DNA of 64,000 nt from the NCBI RefSeq assembly GCF_000238275.3, contig NZ_AHCF03000003.1, positions 310,001-374,000 on the forward strand, in the 5' to 3' direction. This document shows, piece after piece, positions 19,994 to 30,260 of this stretch. Position 1 is the first letter of the stretch; each line of letters opens with the position of its first letter. The notes under the pieces were generated by a model, which saw nothing but the letters and a program-made list of their open reading frames with translations, searched no databases and was not told the DNA's origin. A program made the translations under genes and the position numbers. This stretch comes from Pseudoalteromonas undina (GTDB taxonomy: Bacteria > Pseudomonadota > Gammaproteobacteria > Enterobacterales > Alteromonadaceae).

Positions 19994-21718
19994 ATGGATG
20001 TTCAAATACTCACATTTATAATTGTCGGTTTAAGCTTTGCGCTTTATATCGGTATTGCAATTTGGGCTCGTGCTGGGTCAACAAATGAATTCTACGTTGC
20101 TGGTGGCGGTGTACCTCCACTAGCCAATGGTATGGCAACTGCTGCGGATTGGATGAGTGCTGCGTCGTTCATTTCAATGGCGGGTATTATCTCGTTTGCG
20201 GGTTACGACGGAAGTGTTTACTTAATGGGGTGGACCGGTGGTTATGTACTACTGGCTATGTGTTTAGCGCCTTACTTACGTAAATTCGGCAAGTTTACCG
20301 TGCCAGATTTTATCGGTGACCGTTACTACTCACGTACTGCGCGTTTAGTGGCTATTTTATGTGCCATCTTTATTTGTTTTACTTACATTGCGGGTCAAAT
20401 GCGCGGTGTTGGTGTAGTGTTCTCTCGTTTCTTAGAAGTTGAAATTGAAACCGGTGTGTACATCGGTATGATCATTGTTTTCTTCTATGCCGTGCTTGGT
20501 GGCATGAAAGGTATTACTTACACGCAAGTTGCGCAGTACTGTGTACTAGTGTTTGCTTATTTAGTACCGGCTATTTTCATCTCTATGATGGCAACAGGTC
20601 ACTTTTTCCCACAAACTGGTTTTGGTGCCACGCTAAGTGATGGCTCTGGAATGTATGTATTGGATAAACTTGACGGTTTAAGTGCTGAGCTTGGTTTTGG
20701 CCAATACACTGAAGGTTCTAAGAGCATGATTGATGTATTTGCAATCACAGGTGCTCTTATGGTGGGTACAGCCGGTTTACCACACGTAATTGTTCGCTTT
20801 TTCACTGTTCCTCGCGTAAAAGACACACGTATTTCAGCAGCGTGGACACTGGTGTTTATTGCTATTGTTTACACAACAGCACCCGCAGTAGCTTCGTTTG
20901 CCCGTGTAAACATGATTGACACAATAAATGGTAAAGACGGAAGCGGTACAGCGTATGCAGAGGCACCAGCTTGGATTAAAAACTGGGAACGTACGGGTCT
21001 AATCACCTTTAATGATAAAAATGGTGACGGCAAAATGTTCTACACATCAGGTAAAATCACTGACCCTAATAGCGCAAACGAAGTAAATGTTGACCGCGAT
21101 ATTATGGTACTAGCGAATCCTGAAATAGCCGACTTACCAGCCTGGGTTATTGCACTCGTTGCAGCAGGTGGTATTGCCGCGGCGCTATCGACTACAGCGG
21201 GCTTACTATTGGTTATTTCAACCTCAGTATCGCACGATTTACTAAAACGGACACTCAAACCGGATATAACCGACAAGCAAGAATTACTTGCAGCGAGGTT
21301 GGCAGCGATGATTGCTATTGTAATATCCGCTTACTTTGGGATTAACCCGCCAGGATTTGTGGCCTCGGTTGTTGCCTTTGCCTTCGGCTTAGCGGCGGCG
21401 AGCTTCTTCCCTGCAATTATTATGGGTATTTTCTCTAAATCAATGAATAAACATGGTGCAATTGCAGGCATGGTAACGGGTATCACCTTTACTGCTGCAT
21501 ACATCATCTACTTCAAGTTTGTGAGTCCAGAGCTTAATAGCCCAGAAAATTGGTTCTTAGGTATTTCACCTGAAGGGATTGGTTTAGTAGGCATGATCAT
21601 TAACTTTGCAGTAGCTGCAGGTGTTATGAAAATGACTCAACCGACACCAGTTGAAATTCAAGAAATGGTTGAAGGTATTCGTAATCCTAAAGGGTCTAGT
21701 GAAGCGCATGCTCACTAA
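19994..21718 (+). CDS. sodium:solute symporter, SLC5 family (VC_2705-type, acetate/monocarboxylate class)
   Basis: A 574-residue inner-membrane transporter with about 13 helices and the family segments TAADWMSAASFISMAG and YFGINPPGF. It belongs to the symporter subfamily that pairs with DUF4212, related to ActP acetate permeases. A loop near residue 340 carries DKNGDGKM, which looks like an EF-hand-type insertion and occurs in this subfamily. Operon position after DUF4212 and divergence from a CrbS-like kinase suggest acetate or a related small carboxylate as substrate. The C-terminus ends in HAH. A perfect terminator follows. Confidence 0.88.
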   Translation: MDVQILTFIIVGLSFALYIGIAIWARAGSTNEFYVAGGGVPPLANGMATAADWMSAASFISMAGIISFAGYDGSVYLMGWTGGYVLLAMCLAPYLRKFGKFTVPDFIGDRYYSRTARLVAILCAIFICFTYIAGQMRGVGVVFSRFLEVEIETGVYIGMIIVFFYAVLGGMKGITYTQVAQYCVLVFAYLVPAIFISMMATGHFFPQTGFGATLSDGSGMYVLDKLDGLSAELGFGQYTEGSKSMIDVFAITGALMVGTAGLPHVIVRFFTVPRVKDTRISAAWTLVFIAIVYTTAPAVASFARVNMIDTINGKDGSGTAYAEAPAWIKNWERTGLITFNDKNGDGKMFYTSGKITDPNSANEVNVDRDIMVLANPEIADLPAWVIALVAAGGIAAALSTTAGLLLVISTSVSHDLLKRTLKPDITDKQELLAARLAAMIAIVISAYFGINPPGFVASVVAFAFGLAAASFFPAIIMGIFSKSMNKHGAIAGMVTGITFTAAYIIYFKFVSPELNSPENWFLGISPEGIGLVGMIINFAVAAGVMKMTQPTPVEIQEMVEGIRNPKGSSEAHAH

Positions 21719-21745
21719 TCCATATATCTAATGATATAACGCATC

Positions 21746-21773
21746 AAAGCCCGACTTAAGTCGGGCTTTTTAT
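21746..21773 (+). terminator. Rho-independent terminator after the symporter gene
   Basis: AAAGCCCGACTT (21746-21757) pairs with AAGTCGGGCTTT (21758-21769), followed by a T-run. Confidence 0.88.
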
Positions 21774-21858
21774 TTGTTTAAATAATGACTACATTAAATA
21801 ATCGCTATATTAAATAACCATATTTCAGGTTAAGTCGCTTTTTTATTGAGGATGATTT

Positions 21859-23697
21859 ATGAGTAGTGAGCAACAGGAAGTCGCGCAGTTTATTAACAAG
21901 CAAGCACCATTTTCAATGTTACAGGACAGCGCCTGCAGTTATTTTGTTAACCATCTCGATAGTATTTATTTGACCCGAGAAAACCAAACGCAATGGCTTA
22001 ACAGTGAACAGCCTAAATTATTTTTAATTCGTTCCGGGTTATACGATTTAGTGGATGCTCAAGGCGATACGGTAACGCGTTTAACTCAAGGTGATTACTT
22101 TGGTTATCCCTCGTTACTGACGGGAGATTCAATACAAAACAGTTTAGAAGTACAAAAAGAGGGCATTGTCTATATGCTCGACCAAACGGATTTTGATTAC
22201 TTACGTCGAGAATATAAAGCATTCGAGCAATACTTTGTTCGTGCTCATGCTAATCGATTGCTGTCATCACATTATAAAAGCAATAACGACAGCTGGTCTG
22301 AGCGTAAAATATCAGAGATCATGACTCGCAAAGCGATTACGCTGCCTCCCGATGCCAGCATCCGTCATAGTGCTAAAAAAATGCAAGAGCATGGGATTTC
22401 ATCAATGATGATCACCGAAAATTCGCATCTTGTTGGGGTAGTTACAGATCGGGATTTACGTAACCGAGTGCTTGCTGATGAAGTGGATCCCGCGCAAGCT
22501 ATCAATAGTATTATGACCAATAAGCCTAAGTTTATATTTGAAAATAACCGCGTATTTTCAGCGCTGCACTTAATGCTTAAGCATAATATTCATCATTTAC
22601 CTGTGCTTGACGAAAACCACAAACCGCTAGGAATGATCACCAGTACAGACTTACTACGCCAACAAAAAAGCGACCCAGTGCAGCTAATTGGTCGTATTTA
22701 CAAGGCCCATAATGTGGCTGATTTAAAACGTTACGCGAAAGAAATTCCTGAGTTATTAAAAGGGTTTTCAAATAATATTGATGATATTTCGCTGATCGGA
22801 AAGTTACTCAGTGGTTTAACCGATGCGTTGACCTCGCGGCTAATTTTTTTATTTCAACAACACCATGGCGCCGCGCCAACCAGTTTTAGTTTTATTTGTT
22901 TTGGCTCTCAAGCGCGCGAAGAGCAAACACTGCATTCAGATCAAGATAATGGCTTGTTATTACCTGATGGTCTAAACGATGAACAGCACGCATATTTTAA
23001 ACAGATGGGCGAATTTGTTTGTGAAAACTTAGTTGAGTGCGGCATTCGTCGTTGTCCTGGTAACATAATGGCTAGCAGTGATGCGTGTCGAATGAGTGTT
23101 AGTGATTGGGGGGCGAAGTTTTTAAAGTGGATCACCAGTCCCACACCCCAGGCAATGCTCAACTGTAAAATCTTTTTTGATCTGCGCTTTATTGAAGGCT
23201 CAACCACACTCTATAGCCAGTTTTGTGAAGAGTTGACCCATATTTCTCGCAACGATCTTTTTTATGCGGCAATGGCCAGCGATGTTAACGCTAACAGTGC
23301 GCCGATTGGTTTATTCAATAACTTTAAAACCGAAAAAACAGAGCAACATCATAAGTACATCGATCTTAAAAAGCGCGGGGTGGTGATCATTAACGATCTA
23401 GCGCGACTTTATGCATTAAAAGTAGGCATTCGCCGTGCTAACACCCAAGAGAGGTTGGATGCTTTATTAAAGTATTCACTATTAAGCAAAGAAGATATTT
23501 ATAATTTAAAAGATTGTTGGCGATTTTTAACTCAGCTTCGGCTGCGCACACAAATAAATGAAGAAGGGTTACCTAGTAATTGCATTAACCCAGACAAACT
23601 CAATTCGTTAGAACGTCATCAGCTTAAAGAAGCGTTTTACTTAGTAAAACAAGCGCAGCAAGGCGCGGCGTTTAAATTTGCGCGTGGGAGTTTGTAA
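21859..23697 (+). CDS. cNMP-binding / CBS / DUF294 putative nucleotidyltransferase
   Basis: A 612-residue cytoplasmic protein. In order it has a cyclic-nucleotide-binding-like domain (about residues 20-130), a pair of CBS domains (about 150-270; MTRKAITLPPDASI then MTNKPKF), a DUF294 nucleotidyltransferase-like domain (about 290-430) with GSQAREEQTLHSDQDN, and a DUF294 C-terminal domain. GS followed by D-x-D is the nucleotidyltransferase active-site pattern. It resembles GlnD-like uridylyltransferase relatives. In Vibrio and Shewanella the same gene follows the DUF4212/symporter pair, so it may modulate carbon uptake; its substrate is unknown. It is 5 bp from the exonuclease gene. Confidence 0.82.
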   Translation: MSSEQQEVAQFINKQAPFSMLQDSACSYFVNHLDSIYLTRENQTQWLNSEQPKLFLIRSGLYDLVDAQGDTVTRLTQGDYFGYPSLLTGDSIQNSLEVQKEGIVYMLDQTDFDYLRREYKAFEQYFVRAHANRLLSSHYKSNNDSWSERKISEIMTRKAITLPPDASIRHSAKKMQEHGISSMMITENSHLVGVVTDRDLRNRVLADEVDPAQAINSIMTNKPKFIFENNRVFSALHLMLKHNIHHLPVLDENHKPLGMITSTDLLRQQKSDPVQLIGRIYKAHNVADLKRYAKEIPELLKGFSNNIDDISLIGKLLSGLTDALTSRLIFLFQQHHGAAPTSFSFICFGSQAREEQTLHSDQDNGLLLPDGLNDEQHAYFKQMGEFVCENLVECGIRRCPGNIMASSDACRMSVSDWGAKFLKWITSPTPQAMLNCKIFFDLRFIEGSTTLYSQFCEELTHISRNDLFYAAMASDVNANSAPIGLFNNFKTEKTEQHHKYIDLKKRGVVIINDLARLYALKVGIRRANTQERLDALLKYSLLSKEDIYNLKDCWRFLTQLRLRTQINEEGLPSNCINPDKLNSLERHQLKEAFYLVKQAQQGAAFKFARGSL

Positions 23698-23702
23698 CAA
23701 TA

Positions 23703-24326
23703 ATGGTTAAGCAGCTTATTACGCGGTACTTAAAGCGTCGCCATTTGCTTGCGCAAAGTGCTTTAAAGCAACGTTATTTAGTGATTGATTTGGAATTAAC
23801 AGGGCTTGATCCTAAACAACATGAAATTGTCTCGGTTGCTTGGGTACTGATTGAGAATCAATGTATCAAAAACAGTCAATCGCAGCATATCGTTAATAAA
23901 GAGGTTAAAAGCCTAGAGCAAAGCCCTGTTTTTCACGGCATTAGTACTGATTCGGTGGCACAAGGGCAAAGCCTACAGAGTATTTTAATGTCTTTAAGCG
24001 CTCACTTTAGTGACTGCATTTTAGTATTTCATAATGCCATGCTCGACTGGGGCTTTTTAAAGTTAGCACTAAAAAATGCAGGGATCACCCAGCGGCCTAA
24101 GCTGATCATCGATACCTTACAAATAGAAAAAAAGCGTTTACTGCAACACGCAAGCGATATAAAGTTAGATGATTTAACCTTAAATGAATGCCGTAATCGC
24201 TACGATTTACCAAGTTATCATTGTCATCATGCGCTTACCGATGCACAAGCGACCGCCGAATTACTGCTAGCTCAGTGCCATCAAATAAGCCGTGGTAAAG
24301 AGCTGCAATTGAGGTCAATAATTTAA
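23703..24326 (+). CDS. 3'-5' exonuclease, DnaQ-like DEDDh family
   Basis: A 207-residue protein with the three exonuclease motifs of the DnaQ superfamily: IDLELTGLDP (Exo I, D and E), HNAMLDWGFL (Exo II) and HHALTDAQATAELL (Exo III with the DEDDh histidine). It acts on single-stranded DNA or RNA ends by family analogy. It is co-transcribed with the DUF294 gene (5-bp gap), a conserved pair in this symporter locus, suggesting a nucleotide-signal or RNA-related job rather than replication proofreading. The specific role is not known. Confidence 0.85.
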   Translation: MVKQLITRYLKRRHLLAQSALKQRYLVIDLELTGLDPKQHEIVSVAWVLIENQCIKNSQSQHIVNKEVKSLEQSPVFHGISTDSVAQGQSLQSILMSLSAHFSDCILVFHNAMLDWGFLKLALKNAGITQRPKLIIDTLQIEKKRLLQHASDIKLDDLTLNECRNRYDLPSYHCHHALTDAQATAELLLAQCHQISRGKELQLRSII

Positions 24327-24385
24327 CAAAACTACAGTATTTACCAATTATTTTTCTAAGTTATTATTTTTTAAAAGGATTTATT

Positions 24386-25063
24386 ATGGTGATTGAAGCC
24401 GCCAGTAAGTATTACAACCAGTTAAACAATGACCTCAAAGCAGTTAAAAAGTACATTCACAATAATTTTGGTGTGTTTCTTACTATTCTTTACTTATTAG
24501 GTAGTTTATCAGGTGTTGTGTATCTTTACGTTTTAATTAATAACTTCTCTGTTGATGTATTCAATTTCATTGAAATAAGTGACTTTTTACTGGCACTGAT
24601 TTCAAGTCCTTTACTTATTACTATTTATACTGCGATCATCGTTTTAACAGCTATTTATTTAAATTGGCGCTCAGGACACATGCCAGATCCTAGTAAAACA
24701 ACCGTGTTAAAAAGACTTTATTATGGCTTTTGTTACCCGTACTATTTATTGAAACCTAGTTATACAGCGGTATTATTTTTAGCACTCATAATACCTACAT
24801 ACCCTACTATATTGGCGCATTTTCATAGTAAAGATATAGTAAACGAAAAAACAATGAGTTATCACTTATCATTAAATTATCCAATTGCTCAGAGTAAAGT
24901 AACTCAACTTCAAAATGTGCAAATAGTAGCCTCAACAATTGGAAATTTATTTGTTTATGATAATAAACAAAATAAGTTACTTATTATTTCGCAAGAAAAT
25001 ATTTCAGCATTAATACCTAACGAAAATAAAGGAAAAACGGTTAGCTCAGAGTCAAAAGAATAG
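24386..25063 (+). CDS. unrecognised membrane protein, three helices
   Basis: A 225-residue protein I do not recognise. A polar N-terminus of about 27 residues is followed by hydrophobic segments at about 28-52, 65-92 and 123-143, then a hydrophilic C-terminal domain of about 80 residues. A good Shine-Dalgarno (AAAAGGA) precedes the ATG. It lies 59 bp after the exonuclease gene on the same strand but its base composition is more AT-rich than the neighbours, so it may be a lineage-specific gene. Confidence 0.6.
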   Translation: MVIEAASKYYNQLNNDLKAVKKYIHNNFGVFLTILYLLGSLSGVVYLYVLINNFSVDVFNFIEISDFLLALISSPLLITIYTAIIVLTAIYLNWRSGHMPDPSKTTVLKRLYYGFCYPYYLLKPSYTAVLFLALIIPTYPTILAHFHSKDIVNEKTMSYHLSLNYPIAQSKVTQLQNVQIVASTIGNLFVYDNKQNKLLIISQENISALIPNENKGKTVSSESKE

Positions 25064-25202
25064 CCTCGACATCACCAAAAATTAGTTAATTTAATGGGGA
25101 TACTCAGGCATGTAAGCATTAAATATTTAGCTGAAATATTATTGAATATTACTTATAGGTGTAGGCATATAATTCACAATTTCACTTTTTCAAGGAACGA
25201 AT

Positions 25203-25943
25203 ATGAAACTTATCAGTGCTATTTTTATTATCTTACTTCCTCTTATTACATTTGCTAATTCAGGCGTGCCAGCTAATCGTCATATTTCTGTGCATGGCAC
25301 AGCTGAGGTATTAGTTGAGCCAGATATGGCTCAAATTATATTTGAAGTAAAAAGCATTGAAGATACATTACTTGAGGCTAAACGTGACCTTGATGGCCGG
25401 ATCAGCGTGTTACTTGAAGAATTAGATAAATACGCTTTTGGGCAAGGTGATGTTCATATATCGGGTTTAAAAAGCAAGGTATACACTAAGGTTGGTACAG
25501 AATCTGGGGTTGCTTTAAGCGATAATTATTTAGCTCTGAAAACAGTTAAAGTCACATTAAAAGATATTAAAAAAGTCGATGAGTTTATTGATTTTACTCA
25601 ACGCTTACAAATAGACAATATCAAAAAAATTAATGGTTTATCCTCCAAGGCCACGCAGTTAGAGGCAGAGGCAACACAACTAGCAATTGATAACGCAAAA
25701 GCGAAGGGAAATAAGCTCGCTCAGTCTTTTGGTGCTGAACTTGGCAACGTTTATAGTATTAGTGCAAATTCCAGTAGCTCAGATTACGACGCGAGCGGTG
25801 TTAAGCACATTGTTTTATCTAGCCACAGAAATAGCATGGCTACTAGAAATAACGAGAACCCATTTACGCAGCAGCAATATTTAGGTGCAAGAATAAGCGT
25901 TAAAGCATCAATAAATGTGGTGTTTGATTTAAAACTAAAATAG
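25203..25943 (+). CDS. exported SIMPL-domain (DUF541) protein
   Basis: A 246-residue protein with a signal peptide cleaved near TFANS and a SIMPL domain over the rest of the chain, starting HISVHGTAEVLVEPDMAQI. That opening is typical of the family. Bacterial SIMPL proteins are periplasmic oligomers of uncertain function, linked to oxidative stress (E. coli YggE). The start has a clear AAGGA Shine-Dalgarno. It is 174 bp ahead of epd and probably a separate unit. Confidence 0.85.
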   Translation: MKLISAIFIILLPLITFANSGVPANRHISVHGTAEVLVEPDMAQIIFEVKSIEDTLLEAKRDLDGRISVLLEELDKYAFGQGDVHISGLKSKVYTKVGTESGVALSDNYLALKTVKVTLKDIKKVDEFIDFTQRLQIDNIKKINGLSSKATQLEAEATQLAIDNAKAKGNKLAQSFGAELGNVYSISANSSSSDYDASGVKHIVLSSHRNSMATRNNENPFTQQQYLGARISVKASINVVFDLKLK

Positions 25944-26117
25944 CAAATATCGCAAAGCCGAGTTAAAAGTAAAAGCGCATTGCGTGTTGATTATGGCGTT
26001 AATTTAAAGTTTCTAATGCTTGGCTCTTATAATCACAGGCAAGGTCGATTACAATACCGCCATCTAAAAGGCGACGCTGCCTTTCTCTGTACGTAACTAG
26101 AGTGGATTTTATATTTC

Positions 26118-27131
26118 ATGGCAATCAAACTTGCAATTAATGGTTTTGGTCGTATTGGTCGAAATATTGTCCGTGCACTATACGAATCAGGCTTAAGCGA
26201 CGAGATCAAAATTGTTGCAATTAACGAACTAGCCGACCCTGAAGCTATTGCCCATTTATTAAAATACGACACCTCTCATGGTCGTTTTACTTTTCCAGTT
26301 AAACTAGGTGAAGACACTATCAGCGTTGCTGATGACACCATTGCGTTATTTTGTGAAGAAAATCCAGTTGAATTACCGTGGCAAACGCTAGATGTTGACG
26401 TGGTACTTGAATGTACTGGCGTGTACCACTCACGTGAGCATGCACAGTTACATATTGCCGCAGGTGCTAAAAAAGTGTTGTTTTCCCATCCTGCTGATAA
26501 TGATGTAGATGCCACCATTGTATATGGCATAAACGACGATGAGTTGAAAAACGAGCATACTATTGTCTCTAATGGTTCGTGTACCACCAACTGCGTTGTT
26601 CCTGTTATTAAAGTACTCGATGATGCCTTTGGTATTGAGTCTGGCGCTATTACAACTATTCATGCGTCAATGAACGATCAGCAAGTGATTGATGCGTATC
26701 ACCATGATTTACGCCGAACTCGTGCCGCCAGCCAATCTATTATTCCGGTAGACACAAAATTAGCCCGTGGTATCGACCGTATTTTACCTAAATTTAAAGG
26801 CCGCTTTGAGGCTATTGCCGTTCGTGTACCGACTATTAATGTGACCGCCATGGATTTAAGTGTCACGGTAAATACCGATGTAGATTTAAGTGCGGTTAAT
26901 AGTGCGCTTAAAGCACAAGCTAAAGATAGGCTTGAGGGTATTTTAAGTTACACCGAAGAGCCACTGGTATCGGTTGATTTTAACCACGATCCCCATTCTT
27001 GTATTATAGATGGCACACAGACACGTGTTAGTCATAAACGGCTGATAAAATTACTAGTTTGGTGTGATAATGAGTGGGGGTTTGCGAATCGCATGCTTGA
27101 TACCGCTCGTGCTATGATGGCATTTAAGTAA
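26118..27131 (+). CDS. epd: D-erythrose-4-phosphate dehydrogenase
   Basis: Oxidises erythrose 4-phosphate to 4-phosphoerythronate for pyridoxal phosphate synthesis, using NAD. The 337-residue protein belongs to the GAPDH family ([10 protein letters not shown] dinucleotide motif; catalytic Cys in SNGSCTTNC). It follows E. coli Epd closely rather than GapA, for example [20 protein letters not shown] and the FSHPADND segment. Its place directly before pgk and fba is the classical epd-pgk-fba order. A 49-bp gap precedes pgk. Confidence 0.94.
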   Translation: MAIKLAINGFGRIGRNIVRALYESGLSDEIKIVAINELADPEAIAHLLKYDTSHGRFTFPVKLGEDTISVADDTIALFCEENPVELPWQTLDVDVVLECTGVYHSREHAQLHIAAGAKKVLFSHPADNDVDATIVYGINDDELKNEHTIVSNGSCTTNCVVPVIKVLDDAFGIESGAITTIHASMNDQQVIDAYHHDLRRTRAASQSIIPVDTKLARGIDRILPKFKGRFEAIAVRVPTINVTAMDLSVTVNTDVDLSAVNSALKAQAKDRLEGILSYTEEPLVSVDFNHDPHSCIIDGTQTRVSHKRLIKLLVWCDNEWGFANRMLDTARAMMAFK

Positions 27132-27180
27132 TATTTAAAACGTATTTTTTGGTTCAGTATCGTTAACTAAGGAGATGTTC

Positions 27181-28356
27181 ATGTCGGTCATAAAAATGGC
27201 AGATTTAGATTTAAACGGCAAGCGTGTATTAATTCGTGAAGATTTAAATGTACCCGTTAAAGCAGGTAAAGTGACGTCAGACGCACGTATTCGTGCTGCA
27301 CTACCTACTATCAAACTTGCGCTAGAAAAAGGTGCAAAAGTGATGGTTATGTCACACCTAGGCCGTCCTACGGAAGGGCAATACGAAGACGAATTTTCAT
27401 TAGCACCCGTTGTTGATTACTTAAATGATGCACTTGAGCAAACTGTTCGCCTAGAAAAAGATTACTTAAACGGCGTTGATGTTGCAGATAACGAAGTGGT
27501 TGTTTTTGAAAACGTACGTTTTAACGAAGGCGAGAAAAAAGACGACGAAGCCTTATCAAAGCAACTCGCTGCATTATGTGATGTTTACGTAATGGATGCC
27601 TTTGGTACTGCGCATCGCGCACAAGCGTCAACCCATGGTGTGGGTCTGTTTGCTGATGTAGCGTGTGCCGGCCCATTATTATCGGCTGAACTAGACGCCT
27701 TAGGCAAAGCACTTGATAACCCAGCCCGTCCGTTAGTGGCGATTGTGGGTGGTTCTAAAGTATCAACTAAATTAACCGTACTTGATTCGTTATCTAAAAT
27801 TGTTGATCAGCTTGTTACCGGCGGTGGTATTGCCAATACCTTTATTGCAGCTGCTGGTCATCCTGTAGGTAAGTCGCTTTATGAGGCTGATTTAATGGAT
27901 GAAGCAAATCGTTTATGCGCTGCAGCGAAAGCCAACGATGGCGAAATACCGGTACCGACAGATGTTGTTGTGGGTAATGAGTTTTCAGAGTCAGCTGTAG
28001 CCACACTTAAAGATGTAAGTGAAGTCACCAGCGACGATATGATTTTTGATATTGGCCCTGATACCGCTAATCAACTTGCAAAAATTATTGCTAATGCGGG
28101 CACTGTTGTATGGAATGGCCCAGTGGGTGTGTTTGAGTTTGATCAATTTGGTAATGGCACTCGCGCTATTGCAAAAGCGATTGCTGATTCAAGCGCATTT
28201 TCTATTGCTGGTGGTGGTGACACCCTAGCGGCAATTGATAAGTATGGCATTAGTGATAAAGTATCGTATATCTCTACAGGTGGTGGTGCGTTCTTAGAGT
28301 TTTTAGAAGGCAAAAAACTACCTGCAGTTGCAATGCTAGAATCACGCGCTAAATAA
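27181..28356 (+). CDS. pgk: phosphoglycerate kinase
   Basis: Glycolytic and gluconeogenic enzyme that transfers phosphate between 1,3-bisphosphoglycerate and ADP. The 391-residue protein has the N-domain substrate motif REDLNVP, HLGRP, the [10 protein letters not shown] nucleotide-domain segment and the C-terminal GGGDT and STGGGA motifs. An in-frame ATG at 27175 exists, but the AAGGAG Shine-Dalgarno (27169-27174) directly abuts it and is ideally spaced for the ATG at 27181, so the later start is chosen. It is the middle gene of epd-pgk-fba. Confidence 0.96.
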   Translation: MSVIKMADLDLNGKRVLIREDLNVPVKAGKVTSDARIRAALPTIKLALEKGAKVMVMSHLGRPTEGQYEDEFSLAPVVDYLNDALEQTVRLEKDYLNGVDVADNEVVVFENVRFNEGEKKDDEALSKQLAALCDVYVMDAFGTAHRAQASTHGVGLFADVACAGPLLSAELDALGKALDNPARPLVAIVGGSKVSTKLTVLDSLSKIVDQLVTGGGIANTFIAAAGHPVGKSLYEADLMDEANRLCAAAKANDGEIPVPTDVVVGNEFSESAVATLKDVSEVTSDDMIFDIGPDTANQLAKIIANAGTVVWNGPVGVFEFDQFGNGTRAIAKAIADSSAFSIAGGGDTLAAIDKYGISDKVSYISTGGGAFLEFLEGKKLPAVAMLESRAK

Positions 28357-28382
28357 TACCTAGGGTATTAGCTAGCCGTAAA

Positions 28383-28407
28383 GCAGATGTGCTAATCCCA
28401 CATCTGC
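28383..28407 (+). promoter_or_regulatory. hairpin 1 in the pgk-fba spacer
   Basis: GCAGATGTG (28383-28391), 7-nt loop, CACATCTGC (28399-28407), a perfect 9-bp stem with no T-run after it. It may be a weak terminator or an RNA-processing or stability element between pgk and fba. Confidence 0.5.
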
Positions 28408-28486
28408 TACAATTAACGAGTAAATACCTCTCACTTTTATTTAGTCGTTAATAATATGAATTTTAGGTCATTTGCCTTTTAATTCA

Positions 28487-28505
28487 TGGCGCAGTGATTG
28501 CGCCA
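28487..28505 (+). promoter_or_regulatory. hairpin 2 in the pgk-fba spacer
   Basis: TGGCGCA (28487-28493), GTGAT loop, TGCGCCA (28499-28505), a perfect 7-bp stem. Confidence 0.4.
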
Positions 28506-28528
28506 AACTAACAAATCCGTTCAAACTA

Positions 28529-28546
28529 GGTAGTAAAATAACTACC
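28529..28546 (+). promoter_or_regulatory. hairpin 3 in the fba leader
   Basis: GGTAGT (28529-28534), AAAATA, ACTACC (28541-28546), 20 bp ahead of the fba ATG and just before its Shine-Dalgarno. Confidence 0.35.
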
Positions 28547-28566
28547 GATAAATTGGAGAATACCCA

Positions 28567-29631
28567 ATGGCTTTAATCAGTATGCGACAACTTCTTGATC
28601 ATGCCGCAGAGCATGGTTACGGTGTACCCGCGTTTAATGTAAATAACCAAGAGCAAATGCGTGCAATTATGGAAGCGGCTGATAAAACAAACAGCCCTGT
28701 TATTGTGCAAGGTTCTGCGGGCGCACGTGCGTATGCCGGTGCACCTTTTATTCGTCATATGATTTTAGCGGCAGTTGAAGAATGGCCACATATTCCTGTG
28801 GTTATGCATCAGGATCATGGTACATCACCGGGTGTATGTCAGCGTTCAATTCAGCTAGGTTTTTCATCAGTAATGATGGATGGCTCATTAATGAGCGATG
28901 GTAAAACACCTTCAAGCTACGATTACAACGTTGATGTAACACGTAAAACAGTTGAAATGGCGCATGCGTGTGGCGTATCTGTAGAGGGTGAGCTAGGTGT
29001 ATTAGGTTCACTTGAAACTGGTGAAGCGGGTGAAGAAGATGGTGTTGGCGCTGAGGGTAAACTTACCACTGAGCAAATGCTAACAAATCCAGAAGAAGCG
29101 GCAGATTTTGTAAATAAAACCCATGTTGATGCACTAGCTATTGCCTGTGGTACATCGCACGGTGCCTACAAATTTACTCGTCCACCAACCGATGACATTT
29201 TAGCAATTGATCGTATTAAAGAAATTCACGCGCGTATACCAAATACCCACTTAGTGATGCATGGTTCGTCTTCTGTTCCACAAGAGTGGTTAGAAGTGAT
29301 CAATCAATACGGTGGTGAGATCCCAGAAACTTACGGCGTGCCAGTTGAGCAAATCGTTGAAGGTATTAAATACGGTGTGCGTAAGGTAAACATTGATACT
29401 GACTTACGTTTAGCGTCTACCGGTGCGATTCGTCGCCATTTAGCGATGAACCCGTCTAACTTCGACCCACGTAAGTTTTTAGCTGCTGCAACCCAAGCAA
29501 TGACTGATATTTGTATCGCTCGTTACGAAGCGTTTGGTACGGCGGGTCAAGCAAGTAAAATTAAGCCAATTTCATTAGATGAAATGCACCTTAAATACTT
29601 AAGCGGTGAGTTAAACCCAAAAATAAAGTAA
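28567..29631 (+). CDS. fba: class II fructose-bisphosphate aldolase
   Basis: Cleaves fructose 1,6-bisphosphate to triose phosphates (or the reverse) using a divalent metal. The 354-residue sequence is of the class II subtype often labelled 'Calvin-cycle type', with the HQDHG zinc-site motif near residue 80, the MMDGS segment and VNIDTDLR near residue 280. It is about the expected length. A 210-bp spacer with three hairpins separates it from pgk, so it could be expressed independently. A terminator follows. Confidence 0.94.
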   Translation: MALISMRQLLDHAAEHGYGVPAFNVNNQEQMRAIMEAADKTNSPVIVQGSAGARAYAGAPFIRHMILAAVEEWPHIPVVMHQDHGTSPGVCQRSIQLGFSSVMMDGSLMSDGKTPSSYDYNVDVTRKTVEMAHACGVSVEGELGVLGSLETGEAGEEDGVGAEGKLTTEQMLTNPEEAADFVNKTHVDALAIACGTSHGAYKFTRPPTDDILAIDRIKEIHARIPNTHLVMHGSSSVPQEWLEVINQYGGEIPETYGVPVEQIVEGIKYGVRKVNIDTDLRLASTGAIRRHLAMNPSNFDPRKFLAAATQAMTDICIARYEAFGTAGQASKIKPISLDEMHLKYLSGELNPKIK

Positions 29632-29665
29632 TGGACCAATAATAGCGATATTATTACACTCATTC

Positions 29666-29697
29666 AAAAAGCCAGTTGCGTTTGCGCTGGCTTTTTT
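29666..29697 (+). terminator. Rho-independent terminator after fba
   Basis: AAAAAGCCAG (29666-29675) and CTGGCTTTTTT (29687-29697) around an 11-nt loop that can pair further. Confidence 0.88.
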
Positions 29698-30130
29698 GAT
29701 CTATGAGGGATCAGTATTTTACCTAGTTATTAATTAGGGATCACTCGATTACTAACTTGTCATATCTGGGATCATTACTTTACTAAGTAAAAGGCTTAAA
29801 GTGACGTATTTTAAACTTTTGAGTGTTACGCATTATAAAGAGTGAGCACAAAACATACAAAAATTCATTGGTTTAGCTTTGTTGGTGGGTAAAATAGTGA
29901 TCCGTAAAGGGATCTGCTTGATAAAACTCTGATCCCAGCATTTTAGATCATAATAAACCTGATCTAGACTCTATTAAGTGGGTGCTAACTTTTATTATTA
30001 AGCGTTAAAATTTATGCTTAGTTAGTAATTTGGTGATCCCATGTTGATACCATAAATAGTGACTTTAATGATTGATTCTTTTTACTGCAAACCGCTTTTT
30101 TATTACTGCTCAAGATGATAAAAATATGAC
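29698..30130. other. non-coding GATC-dense stretch upstream of phoB
   Basis: The 629-bp gap between fba and phoB contains no gene that I can support. From 29698 to 30038 there are ten GATC sites (starting at 29698, 29709, 29739, 29770, 29899, 29911, 29931, 29946, 29961 and 30035), where about one is expected by chance. Most are extended to GGGATCA/T or its complement TGATCCC, some in inverted pairs. No DnaA boxes were seen. Confidence 0.55.
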
Positions 30131-30142
30131 AAATTCTATTTT

Positions 30143-30160
30143 TTGTCACTATTTTGTGTT
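30143..30160 (+). promoter_or_regulatory. possible Pho box upstream of phoB
   Basis: TTGTCAC and TTGTGTT, 11 bp apart, separated by TATT, about 100 bp before the phoB start. A second imperfect pair (TGTCAT at 30205, AGTCAT at 30215) is spaced 10 bp, off the usual 11. Autoregulation of phoB is common; this assignment is weak. Confidence 0.35.
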
Positions 30161-30260
30161 TTTTTTACACTCATTTTAATTTAGACGTTACACTTTAATA
30201 AAAATGTCATACTTAGTCATAATAATGAAACCTACTCAATAGCCTAAGAGATAAATTGGA

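Noticed and set aside
21000..21050. DKNGDGK in the symporter as a separate EF-hand gene
   Set aside because: It is an in-frame loop of the SLC5 protein and occurs in that subfamily.
29698..30038. GATC cluster as a replication origin
   Set aside because: Clustered GATC sites occur at oriC, but I saw no DnaA boxes (TTATCCACA-like), no 13-mer AT repeats and no dnaA, gidA or parAB genes nearby.
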